From Acidobacteriota bacterium (GTDB lineage: Bacteria; Acidobacteriota; Terriglobia; Bryobacterales; Bryobacteraceae), in contig JAEZIJ010000036.1 of the NCBI GenBank assembly GCA_023436715.1, forward strand, positions 20,862-84,861: 64,000 nt of DNA, written 5' to 3'. The notes below the pieces were generated by a model that saw only the letters and a list, made by a program, of their open reading frames with translations, searched no databases and was not told where the DNA came from. Positions 34,696 to 42,215 of this stretch are shown piece after piece. The stretch's first letter is position 1. Each line of letters opens with the position of its first letter. The position numbers and the translations under genes were made by a program.

Positions 34696-36382
34696 ACAGC
34701 GCGCAACAGGCAACCTCGAAGGAATCGGTGGGCGCGACCACGACGTCACGTCGGAGTACCGGATCTTCGGGCCTCCTGGAACCGGCAAGACAACGAATCT
34801 GACCCGCCAAATCGGACGCGCCGTGGATCGTTACGGCCCGGACTCGATCCTGGTCACCTCCTTTTCGCGGGCGGCTGCCGCGGAACTGGCGGGGCGCGAC
34901 CTGCCCATCGCACCAGATCGCGTCGGCACGCTCCACTCGCATTGCTGGCACGCGCTCGGAGGGCCGGAGATCGCGGAAGCGAACGTGGAGGAGTGGAACA
35001 AGGACAATCCGTCTCTCTGGATTACGCCCCAGAAGAAGAGAGGGAAGCTCGACGGCGAGGAATCGGAGGAAGACGCCGGGGACCAGGAGAAAAGCGGCGA
35101 CGCGGTGCTTCAGCGTTTGGGCCGGTTTCGCGGGATGATGCAGCCGCGTGGCGCGTGGCCGGCGGAACTCATCAGGTTCGAGCAGAAGTGGACGGCGTAT
35201 AAGCAGGCGAACGGCCTGCTCGACTTTGCCGACCTGATCGAGACGGCGTGGCGGGACGTAGCAATCGCACCCCGGAATCCGTCCGTGATCTTCGCGGACG
35301 AAGCGCAAGATCTGAACCGGATGCAATTGTCACTGGTCCGGAAGTGGGGCGAGCACGCGAGCTATTTCATCGTGGCCGGGGACGACGACCAGACCATCTA
35401 CTCGTTCACGGGCGCATCGCCGGAGGCGTTCCTCGATCCGGACATCCCGGACGATCACAAGATCGTCCTGAAGCAGTCGTATCGCGTGCCTCGCGCCGTC
35501 CATCGCCTCGCGGAGACATTGATCCGGCAGGTTGGACGCCGCCAGGCGAAGGAATACCTGCCTCGCCCGGAGGACGGCGCGCTCGACCGGCTGGGCCGGT
35601 TCGACACCTACAACCGGAGCGAGTACGGAATCCTGAAGACCGCCACCGAGCATCTTGAGCGCGGCCAGACGGTGATGTTCCTGGCCTCCTGCTCGTACAT
35701 GCTCCGGCCCCTGGTGGCGGTGCTCCGGAAGCACGGAATCGCGTTCCACAATCCGTACCGGAAGTCGAACGGGTTCTGGAATCCCCTTCGGATGGGGAAT
35801 CGTGGCTCGACACCCGCCCGCATTCTTGCGCTGCTGATCGGCCATCCCGATTATGGTCCCGAGCACCGCCCGTGGACGCATGGGGACTTGGCGTCCTGGG
35901 CCGAACTGCTGAAGGCGCAGGGCGTCCTGCGCCACGGGGTGAAGTCCAAGCTCAAGACCGGCGACGTGACCGCCGCCGTCACGATGGAACATTTGGTTGA
36001 CCTGTTCGAACCTGACGCACTCGATCAGATGATGGGAGCGTGGGATGCCGGCTACCGCGAGTTGCTCGACTGGTGGCGCTCGCGTCTCATGGAAGAAGCG
36101 CGGAAGCGCGCCACCTTTCCTGCCGATATTGCAGCCAAGCGCGGGCCAGGCGCGTTGCTCGAAACGCCTCGGGCTGTGGTCGGCACGATCCACTCCGTCA
36201 AGGGCGGGCAGGCTGATGTGGTGTACCTCTTTCCGGATCTGTCTCAGGCCGGAGACGCGCACTATGCTCACGGGGGCGCGGCGCGCGACTCCGTCGTCCG
36301 GCAGTTCTACGTGGGTGCGACCAGGGCGCGCGAACGGCTGTACATCTGCGGGCGCGCCAGCACCATGGCGGTCACGATATGA
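34679..36382 (+). CDS. UvrD/Rep-like superfamily 1 helicase
   Basis: 567 residues from ATG 34679, chosen because AGGAGG at 34667-34672 sits 6 bases before it. Motif I GPPGTGKTT (Lys37), motif II FADEAQDLNRMQL, motif III AGDDDQTIYSFTGAS, motif IV QSYRVPRAVH, V TIHSVKGGQADVV and VI VGATRARERLYI are all intact. Somewhat shorter than bacterial UvrD (about 720), with reduced 1B/2B parts. Likely the replicative or recombination helicase of the phage, 3'-5' by family. It ends overlapping the excisionase-like gene. Confidence 0.92.
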   Translation: MCGENEQRATGNLEGIGGRDHDVTSEYRIFGPPGTGKTTNLTRQIGRAVDRYGPDSILVTSFSRAAAAELAGRDLPIAPDRVGTLHSHCWHALGGPEIAEANVEEWNKDNPSLWITPQKKRGKLDGEESEEDAGDQEKSGDAVLQRLGRFRGMMQPRGAWPAELIRFEQKWTAYKQANGLLDFADLIETAWRDVAIAPRNPSVIFADEAQDLNRMQLSLVRKWGEHASYFIVAGDDDQTIYSFTGASPEAFLDPDIPDDHKIVLKQSYRVPRAVHRLAETLIRQVGRRQAKEYLPRPEDGALDRLGRFDTYNRSEYGILKTATEHLERGQTVMFLASCSYMLRPLVAVLRKHGIAFHNPYRKSNGFWNPLRMGNRGSTPARILALLIGHPDYGPEHRPWTHGDLASWAELLKAQGVLRHGVKSKLKTGDVTAAVTMEHLVDLFEPDALDQMMGAWDAGYRELLDWWRSRLMEEARKRATFPADIAAKRGPGALLETPRAVVGTIHSVKGGQADVVYLFPDLSQAGDAHYAHGGAARDSVVRQFYVGATRARERLYICGRASTMAVTI

Positions 36383-36660
36383 CCCGGCCCGTCGATCTGA
36401 CTCAGGTGCCGACCGTTCCATGGGCGTGGGTCGATGAACACGTCTACGCGGCAATTCGCGGATGCAGTGTGAAGGTATTGCAGAACGAACGGCGCCTGAA
36501 CATCGGCTGCCCGTTCCGGCGGATCAACGGCACGACGGTTCGGTACAAGCTCGGCGACATTACGGCGTTCCTGGAATCGCAACCGGGCGGCGGTGGCGCT
36601 GCAAAGTCCAACAATCGACCCAGGCGTGAAGCTGGCCGGCCGCGGAGATCTTTGACTTGA
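36379..36660 (+). CDS. Excisionase-like / AlpA-type HTH protein
   Basis: 93 residues. VPWAWVDEHVYAAIRGCSVKVLQNERRLNIGCPFRRINGTTVRYKLGDITAFLES is the MerR-like HTH_17 pattern: recognition helix, a wing with R-Y-K, and D-I-x-x-F-L. The tail is basic. Lies directly before the integrase gene, as Xis does, and is the probable directionality factor for prophage excision. Confidence 0.7.
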   Translation: MTRPVDLTQVPTVPWAWVDEHVYAAIRGCSVKVLQNERRLNIGCPFRRINGTTVRYKLGDITAFLESQPGGGGAAKSNNRPRREAGRPRRSLT

Positions 36661-36709
36661 CTGCTCCGCAAACCATAGACCCTCATGGGTTCGAGGCAAA
36701 TTCCGCCGC

Positions 36710-37855
36710 ATGAGTGTTTTCAAAAACGGCAGGCTCTACCATTACGAGTTCTTCCTGGACGGCCACCGGCACCGTGGCTCCACCGGCACTGCCAACAAGG
36801 CCCAGGCCATCAAAGAGGAGCGCAACCAGCGCGAGCGGTTGGAGAAGAGCTACAGCCAAGTCATCGAGGAGGAAGCCCGCGAGCAACGGCGGAAGACGGT
36901 TCAGCAGGCGGCAGACGAATTTCTGATCGAGTACAAGGCCAAGCACGAAGCGCCCACGTTCGCGGTCTACGCCCTCGGGCACGTGACGGATCACCTCGGC
37001 AAGAAACTCGTCGTGGAGATCACGCCTACGGTCGTGAAGAACTACCAGACTGCTCGGCTCGCGGCAAAGGCCGGTCCCAAGACCATCAACGACGAGGTGC
37101 TTTTGCTCTTGAGGCTATGCGGCGACCAGGGCGATCTGATCCGCGCGAAGCTGCGCCGGGATAAGGCGCTGAAGCTGGCGACGCCGCCGTCGCCAGGACG
37201 CGCCTATACCGCCGACGAAAAGGCCCGCATGCTGGCGGAAGCCGCGAAGCTGCGGAGCAAGAACATGTACCCGGCCCTCGTGGTAGACCTGAACTGCGGG
37301 CTGCGCGACAAGGAACTGCGCGAACTCCGCTGGGGACAGATCGACCTCATCCACAAGAAGCAGCTCACCGTCGGCAAGTCGAAGACCGAGGCGGGAACCG
37401 GCAGAGTGATCCCGCTGAACAACACGGTTCTGGCGGCGCTTGAAGTACACGCCGCGTGGTACGTGAAGCGATTCGGCGAGTGCAAGCCGGAGTGGTACGT
37501 CTTTCCCGCCGGGAAGGGCCAGCCGAACGATCCCACGCGCCCCGTCACAACGTTAAGGACGGCGTGGACGAAGGTCCGCGGCAACGCGAAAGTCGTCGGG
37601 CGCTGGCACGATAACCGCCACACGCTCGTCACTGAGCTTTCTGAGTCAGGCGCAGGGGACGAGGTAATCATGAGCATCGCCGGGCACGTCTCGCGCGCGA
37701 TGCTCTCACGCTATTCTCACGTCCGGATGGAAGCGAAGCGGCGCGCCCTTGATGAGATTGCCGTGCGCCAACGCACGGCCGACGAGATGCGAGAGAAAGC
37801 TGCAAAACGGCAGCAACTCGCCGCAACAGTGTCTAAACCTGTTGTAGTTCAATAG
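36710..37855 (+). CDS. int: Phage integrase, tyrosine recombinase
   Basis: 381 residues. N-terminal arm-binding-like part, a SAM-like core-binding domain (about 65-155) and the catalytic domain with Arg199 (CGLRDKELREL), Lys225, His300-x-x-Arg303 (RWHDNRHT), His326 (SIAGHVS) and nucleophile Tyr335 (LSRYSH). All catalytic residues are present. Integrates the phage at a tRNA-type att site, probably tRNA-Asn (fragment at 42533). Unusually, 4.7 kb of cargo genes lie between it and that site. Confidence 0.95.
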   Translation: MSVFKNGRLYHYEFFLDGHRHRGSTGTANKAQAIKEERNQRERLEKSYSQVIEEEAREQRRKTVQQAADEFLIEYKAKHEAPTFAVYALGHVTDHLGKKLVVEITPTVVKNYQTARLAAKAGPKTINDEVLLLLRLCGDQGDLIRAKLRRDKALKLATPPSPGRAYTADEKARMLAEAAKLRSKNMYPALVVDLNCGLRDKELRELRWGQIDLIHKKQLTVGKSKTEAGTGRVIPLNNTVLAALEVHAAWYVKRFGECKPEWYVFPAGKGQPNDPTRPVTTLRTAWTKVRGNAKVVGRWHDNRHTLVTELSESGAGDEVIMSIAGHVSRAMLSRYSHVRMEAKRRALDEIAVRQRTADEMREKAAKRQQLAATVSKPVVVQ

Positions 37856-37940
37856 TAACCGGAACCCCAGAGCCGGTCCGACACGCACCAATCGTCCGGG
37901 TCGAACCGTTCGTCGGTCGCTTGTCTCACCTCAAAACCGC

Positions 37941-37969
37941 TTGACATCATCGCCGGAAATGACGATGAT
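37941..37969 (+). promoter_or_regulatory. Candidate sigma70-type promoter of the Dam-glycosylase pair, with overlapping inverted repeat
   Basis: TTGACA (37941-37946), 17-base spacer and GATGAT (37964-37969, 4 of 6 to consensus). The expected start point falls at about 37976, the A of the ATG, so the transcript may be leaderless; there is indeed no ribosome binding site. ATCATCG (37946-37952) and CGATGAT (37963-37969) are a perfect 7-bp inverted repeat covering the spacer ends and the -10 region, a possible operator. Confidence 0.5.
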
Positions 37970-37975
37970 CGTTTC

Positions 37976-38674
37976 ATGCGGTACCCAGGTGGCAAAGGCA
38001 AGTGCTACCAGCACATCATCAACGTCCTTCCACCGCACCCCACATATATCGAGACACATCTGGGGGGCGGTGCCGTGCTTCTGCACAAGACGCCTGCCCG
38101 AATGAGCATCGGAATCGACCGCGATCCAGCAGTCATTCGGCACTGGCAGAGCCTCTTCCCATTGCTCGCTTCTTATGTCGAAGCGGATGCCGTCGACTTC
38201 CTTTCCTCCCATCACTTCCTTGGAGACGAGGTCGTGTACTGCGACCCGCCATACCTGCCGAGTACGCGAAAGCGTGCGCGGGTCTACCGATATGACTACC
38301 GCGAAAGCGACCACTTGCGGCTGCTTGGGACGTTGCAGAAGCTGCCTTGCCGGGTGGTAGTCTCGGGCTACCCTTCCGAGTTGTATGATGAGTTCCTCTG
38401 CGCCTGGCAGTCACAGACGTACCCGGCGAAGGCGCATGACGGAATTCGACAAGAGAAGATCTGGTTCAACTTCGACACCCCGTCCCGGTTGCATGACACG
38501 CGGCACCTTGGACGAGATTTCCGGGAGCGCCAGACGATCAAGCGTCGCCTGCAACGGCTCCAGACACGCATTTCAACACTCTCCCCTCAGGAGCAGCGGC
38601 TCCTGTCGGAGTGGCTTGGCGATCATCTGCAAGAGGAGGACGACGATGCAGGTCTTCTACTTCTTAAAAGGTGA
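37976..38674 (+). CDS. D12-class N6-adenine DNA methyltransferase (Dam-like)
   Basis: 232 residues. The sequence starts right at the family's first motif RYPGGKGK (residues 2-9), with ETHLGGGAVLLH after it and the catalytic DPPY at 90-93 (VVYCDPPYLPSTRKR). Slightly short compared with Dam (about 270). The C-terminal 50 residues are basic helices. It overlaps the glycosylase gene by 29 bases, so both are cotranslated. As part of the cargo cassette it may mark self DNA against the glycosylase or other partners; a free anti-restriction role is also possible. Confidence 0.88.
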   Translation: MRYPGGKGKCYQHIINVLPPHPTYIETHLGGGAVLLHKTPARMSIGIDRDPAVIRHWQSLFPLLASYVEADAVDFLSSHHFLGDEVVYCDPPYLPSTRKRARVYRYDYRESDHLRLLGTLQKLPCRVVVSGYPSELYDEFLCAWQSQTYPAKAHDGIRQEKIWFNFDTPSRLHDTRHLGRDFRERQTIKRRLQRLQTRISTLSPQEQRLLSEWLGDHLQEEDDDAGLLLLKR

Positions 38675-39470
38675 CCAGGTCGTCGAGCGCTGCATCGCAG
38701 CGCCGGAGGTGTGCGTGGTGCCGGGCGTGCGTTGGGGGCGGCCCGACGTGCTCTTCACTGCTGCGTACTGGCTGACGCAGTACTGGATGCACGAAGACGA
38801 CTTTCCCAATCGGTGTCACCGCCTCGGCCAGACGTTCGAGGAAGAAGTCGTGGCTTGTCTACTGGGAGGTCATGGCATTCCCGCCGAGGTAGGCTTAGCC
38901 GCTTTCGAACGGTTGCGTGATCGGGGCCTCATTGCAGGCCCGTCTCCTAGCGCCGAGGTGCTTTCCGACAACTTACGACAGCCGCTGATGCTACGAGGCC
39001 GGGACATTGTCTATCGGTTCTGGTCGCAGAAGGCTCGTTATGTGTCCTGCGTGCTCAAGACGCTGAAGGACCAGCCGGTGCCGCTTGACTCGCCTCGCGC
39101 GCTGCGGGACCGCTTGATCCAGCTTCCTGGCATCGGGCCCAAAACGGCTTCCTGGATCGTCCGCAATTGGCTTGGGTCGAACGATGTGGCAATCCTTGAC
39201 ATCCATGTGGTTCGAGCAGGACAACTCATGGGTCTCTTCTCGACTTTCGACCGCGTCGAGCAACATTATCTGAACATGGAAGGGCGTTTCCTGGAATTGG
39301 CGGCAGCAATGAACGTCCCGGCTGCCAATCTCGATTCGCTCATTTGGCAAAGCATGCGGAACAGCCCCCGGCTTGTTGCCGGCCTTTTCGGAGAGCATCC
39401 CAACGCGGCTCGGCCACTCAAACGGCGGGGGCACCACCTACCCAAGCAAGGCCAGTTGCAACCGGCCTGA
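38646..39470 (+). CDS. OGG-like helix-hairpin-helix DNA glycosylase
   Basis: 274 residues from ATG 38646. HhH-GPD core: RLIQLPGIGPKTASWIVRNW (about 157-175), with Lys166 at the position of the catalytic Lys of 8-oxoguanine glycosylase/lyases, and Asp185 in AILDIHVVRAG as the general Asp. Both key residues are kept, so a bifunctional glycosylase/AP lyase is plausible. The N-terminal 100 residues (MQVFYFLKGD, VRWGRPDVLFTAAYW) are unlike Nth/MutY, and there is no iron-sulfur Cys cluster. The form recalls the OGG-fold proteins of type IV CBASS. Its last 53 bases overlap the convergent nitroreductase gene. Confidence 0.8.
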   Translation: MQVFYFLKGDQVVERCIAAPEVCVVPGVRWGRPDVLFTAAYWLTQYWMHEDDFPNRCHRLGQTFEEEVVACLLGGHGIPAEVGLAAFERLRDRGLIAGPSPSAEVLSDNLRQPLMLRGRDIVYRFWSQKARYVSCVLKTLKDQPVPLDSPRALRDRLIQLPGIGPKTASWIVRNWLGSNDVAILDIHVVRAGQLMGLFSTFDRVEQHYLNMEGRFLELAAAMNVPAANLDSLIWQSMRNSPRLVAGLFGEHPNAARPLKRRGHHLPKQGQLQPA

Positions 39471-40089
39471 ACGGCAGACCTTTCACCAAACGCTCGACAA
39501 GGGGCGCGCCGGTGCTGCCCAAAATCCTGAACCCCAAGCCAAGTGATGCTGCGATAAGCGCAGCATGCCCGAATAGAACACCGCCGTCTCGAAGCAGGAG
39601 CGAGAGCGGGTTCAGGTAATAATGCGCAGCTAGATCGAAATCGGAAAGCAGTGCGACGAGCGTCGCATCTTGCGTCTGAAAGCACTGCTGCGCCCGCGTG
39701 CGTAGTGCTGCTGCGGTGGATAGGTCAATTTCCAGGTCACCTAGGGCATGCCTTTCCGGCACATACGCATGCCATGAACCATTCGGACTGCCCAGCAGGA
39801 TGCTGGCAGGATGCAGGGCGCCGAACGACGCCACGTAACGCCGCTGCCGGTTTGGGTCTTCTGCGTTCACCGCCTGAACCGAGGTTGCATAGTGCAGCCA
39901 AGTAGCAAGTTCGCCGGTCAAGATGGGCGTGAAAACTTCAGCCGAGCGGCGCCGTGCAAGCGCCGCGACCAACGATCCTCGAGGCTCAATTGGTGGTGGA
40001 AGGGGTGTCTCCCGAAGCACGGGTAACTGAAGTCGAATATACGGGCCCGGAGTGTCGAGCCTGATCGGCTCGTCCTCAATACTCGCCAT
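39418..40089 (-). CDS. SagB-like FMN nitroreductase-family oxidoreductase
   Basis: 223 residues from ATG 40089, which overlaps the QueC-like stop by 14 bases. Nitroreductase fold signs: LARRRSAEVF (46-53, FMN phosphate-binding Arg/Ser), LTGELATWLHYAT, RRYVASFGALHPASILL (the S-x-G-A-L-H-P block of SagB-type enzymes), and GGVLFGHAALIAASLGLGFRI. SagB-type members use FMN to oxidise azolines in peptide natural products; others act on nucleobases or flavins. Downstream of a QueC-like gene, it may oxidise or reduce a modified base or conjugate. That role is inference. Confidence 0.72.
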   Translation of the reverse strand: MASIEDEPIRLDTPGPYIRLQLPVLRETPLPPPIEPRGSLVAALARRRSAEVFTPILTGELATWLHYATSVQAVNAEDPNRQRRYVASFGALHPASILLGSPNGSWHAYVPERHALGDLEIDLSTAAALRTRAQQCFQTQDATLVALLSDFDLAAHYYLNPLSLLLRDGGVLFGHAALIAASLGLGFRILGSTGAPLVERLVKGLPFRPVATGLAWVGGAPAV

Positions 40090-40675
40090 AGCCCAACTCG
40101 CGCATGCACTCCCGATGTTTGCAGCATCCCCGACAGCGGCCGCAGGCATGTTCGGAGACGTGGCACGAATGCGACCATGCTAGGATCTCAAACGGCACGG
40201 AGAAGCGTCGGCAGAGCGAGATCGTCGTGTCTTCGGCCGCAGGTGTCTCCAACATCATTCCTCCCTCCTGCAACTGCAGGAGTCTGTTCATCGCCTCGAA
40301 AAACTCTCTCCGTCCATCCGCATGTGACGCGTCGGTTACGACCGCACCAATTGCGAGGTGGTTCATTCCCGCCTGAATCGCCGCGGCCGCACCTAGCGTA
40401 ACAATGAGTTGATTTCGGAAAGGCCACCATTCGCTGACCGGCGCAAACGTCAGCGGGCTGGTACCCGCCATGTCCCCGGACCCGAGGGACCGGCAATCCA
40501 CTCGGATCACTCGATGCTGAAGTCCAAGTGTCTGGCAGACTGCGACCGATGCACTGATCTCTCCCCGAGCGGGCAACTGTCCATAATCGATGGTAATGGC
40601 GAGATCCGGTCGTAGCCCCCAAGCGAGCGCAGTCGAATCCATTCCGCCTGAAAGCAGGAGCGCACGCTTGGTCAC
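40076..40675 (-). CDS. QueC-like PP-loop ATPase (7-cyano-7-deazaguanine synthase family)
   Basis: 199 residues from GTG 40675, in a GTGA overlap with the stop of the upstream gene. PP-loop LLLSGGMDSTALAW (SGGMDST at 9-15) and the C-terminal zinc site Cys171, Cys178, Cys181, Cys184 with QueC spacing are intact. QueC makes preQ0 from 7-carboxy-7-deazaguanine using ATP and ammonia. Here no queD, queE, folE or tgt gene is near, so it is not a queuosine operon. QueC relatives also serve in antiphage systems: QatC in Qat, and Cap9 in type IV CBASS, where a deazaguanine is joined to protein. A defence function is the favoured inference. Confidence 0.88.
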   Translation of the reverse strand: MTKRALLLSGGMDSTALAWGLRPDLAITIDYGQLPARGEISASVAVCQTLGLQHRVIRVDCRSLGSGDMAGTSPLTFAPVSEWWPFRNQLIVTLGAAAAIQAGMNHLAIGAVVTDASHADGRREFFEAMNRLLQLQEGGMMLETPAAEDTTISLCRRFSVPFEILAWSHSCHVSEHACGRCRGCCKHRECMRELGYGEY

Positions 40676-41925
40676 GCCCGCGCCGCCCACGCCGCGCGAT
40701 ACAGCGCCGTAACGAAGTCGGGCACAACGTCACATGAGGTCCCCGTCAACATCTTCAGCGGCTCCTCCGGCGTCGATTGTGCGAGCACCACGACTGGTCT
40801 GCCGAGGGCGCGGGCGTATCCAATCTCAAACAAGGTTCCCGCATCGAGTCCATCGACCAAGGCCAGCACAGCTCGACTTACCTTGAGTGCTTCTATGTCC
40901 TTTGGCGCGACGTCGTGCGCACGTCCCATGCCTACGTCGTGGAGCGGGGAAAAAACCCGAAGGCCCATGCCGAGGAGTGCCAGGCGCGCCTCCTCCACTA
41001 ACCATCTCTGCGCGATGTTGAAGAAGGGACCAGCCAGATAAACGTGGAATTCCCCCTCCCGAGGCGCGCCTTCGTCGAGTAGAATCGGGCTGAATGGGAA
41101 AGGGCCTTTCGCATCTATGCTCTCGGGAGCGATTGGCAGTACGCGGTCGTTGACGTACAAGGCAGCGGCGCGGGAAGCCTGCGTTGCTGCGTCGACAGCA
41201 GCTAATCCGTCTCCTGCCCATCGGGCGGCAAACACCGCAGCAAAGACGTCTCCTGAACCGATGGGCCAGATCCTCTCCGTTGCGTAGGCCGGGATTCGCT
41301 CAGAACGCCCGCGCTCATAGACAAAAGCTCCGCGCGCTCCCCGCTTCACAACGACCACCTCAGCGCCGTATTCGGCGGCGATTCTGTGCGCGGCATCTTC
41401 TGGATTCTCACTCTGCGTGAGTCTGGCCGCCTCCGCGCCGTTTAGGACGTAAGCAATCCGAGGCGACGATCCTGCCGCAGGGGTGAAGGGCTCGGGCGAG
41501 ATTGGGCTTTGTGGGTCGTAGACGACACGCTCGGCGCGTACCTCGGCACTGGCCTCAAGCATACCGAAGACGAGCACGTTCTTCTCTTCGACGCGGAGAT
41601 GGACGTTCCCACCCTGTCCTATCGGTGGCCAGATTACTGGCGACGATAGCGCGTGGTCGTACTGAAACTGTCGGGTAACAGCTACGCTCGTCGCGATCGT
41701 CTCGAACTGAAAAGTCTGAGCAAGGCTCGCCAGCAGTCCCTCAGTCTCCTTGTCAACAGCCGTATAGAGACCTGTCTGAAAACCGAGGCCAGCTATGACA
41801 GCAGCAGCACGTCCGCCGCTGCCCCAGGTTTCGTCACTGTTGTAAGGTAGGCGGCAGCGTTCGCGATAAATGCCGCCAACCACCGCCATTCGGCTCTTCA
41901 CTTCACGCGAACGTGAACCCGGCAT
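40672..41925 (-). CDS. PfkB-family sugar/nucleoside kinase fused to nucleoside 2-deoxyribosyltransferase-like domain
   Basis: 417 residues from ATG 41925 (GGGAGG lies 4 bases before it; a second ATG at 41889 would remove 12 residues). Residues 13-265 are a PfkB kinase: AVVGGIY start, GSGGRAAAVIAGLG, and the catalytic PIGSGD (Asp226). Residues 293-410 are an NDT-like domain: HVYLAGPFF, RVFSPLHDVG, and DAGTLFEIGYA with the nucleophile Glu367 kept. NDT enzymes exchange or hydrolyse bases of deoxynucleosides; PfkB enzymes phosphorylate sugars or nucleosides. The fusion suggests processing of one modified nucleoside. It sits between the small protein and QueC-like genes, overlapping both. Confidence 0.85.
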   Translation of the reverse strand: MPGSRSREVKSRMAVVGGIYRERCRLPYNSDETWGSGGRAAAVIAGLGFQTGLYTAVDKETEGLLASLAQTFQFETIATSVAVTRQFQYDHALSSPVIWPPIGQGGNVHLRVEEKNVLVFGMLEASAEVRAERVVYDPQSPISPEPFTPAAGSSPRIAYVLNGAEAARLTQSENPEDAAHRIAAEYGAEVVVVKRGARGAFVYERGRSERIPAYATERIWPIGSGDVFAAVFAARWAGDGLAAVDAATQASRAAALYVNDRVLPIAPESIDAKGPFPFSPILLDEGAPREGEFHVYLAGPFFNIAQRWLVEEARLALLGMGLRVFSPLHDVGMGRAHDVAPKDIEALKVSRAVLALVDGLDAGTLFEIGYARALGRPVVVLAQSTPEEPLKMLTGTSCDVVPDFVTALYRAAWAARA

Positions 41926-42215
41926 GCGCCTCCCTGAATGTCAATGACCTCGGCGACGTATTGGTAGCCCCTCTCCATGCATTCGGCAAGGCTCTGGATG
42001 ATCGAGGCGGTAATCGTTCCGGCCACTTGTCCGTTAAAGAGTGCCTCGATTGTGACTGCTTTACCGGTCTTGTTGACGGAAACGTCGAGCACCGTTCCCT
42101 TAGTGACTTGACTCAGCACCGTCCTGTTAGGCGAGTTCAATGTCGTCTGCTGCGACAGCGTCGCGCAACTGTCACCAGGCTGGTCAATCCAGGTACCGCC
42201 ACCCGATCCAGACAC
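41898..42215 (-). CDS. Small beta-rich protein, possibly HIRAN-like
   Basis: 105 residues from GTG 42215 with AGGAGG 6-7 bases upstream. First gene of the leftward cassette arm, overlapping the kinase gene by 28 bases. After a Gly/Ser-rich start the sequence shows KGTVLDVSVNKTGKAVTIEAL, FNGQVAGTITASIIQSL, then GYQYVAEVIDIQGGACRVHV. This order of strands resembles the HIRAN DNA-end-binding fold, but only loosely. Possible sensor or DNA-binding partner of the system. An AT-rich stretch (TATATTTATT, minus strand, about 42245-42255) upstream could hold its promoter. Confidence 0.6.
   Translation of the reverse strand: MSGSGGGTWIDQPGDSCATLSQQTTLNSPNRTVLSQVTKGTVLDVSVNKTGKAVTIEALFNGQVAGTITASIIQSLAECMERGYQYVAEVIDIQGGACRVHVRVK

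Noticed and set aside
2..37855. Gene transfer agent rather than prophage
   Set aside because: Despite a GTA-like TIM-barrel pattern, integrase, excisionase-like, primase and methyltransferase genes show a replicating, integrating phage.
40076..41925. Qat system or queuosine / deazaguanine-in-DNA (dpd) cluster
   Set aside because: No QatA, QatB, QatD, DpdA, FolE, QueD or QueE-like gene is in the window.
37976..42215. Type IV CBASS
   Set aside because: QueC-like and OGG-like genes fit, but no CD-NTase, TGT-like or CBASS effector gene is present anywhere near.
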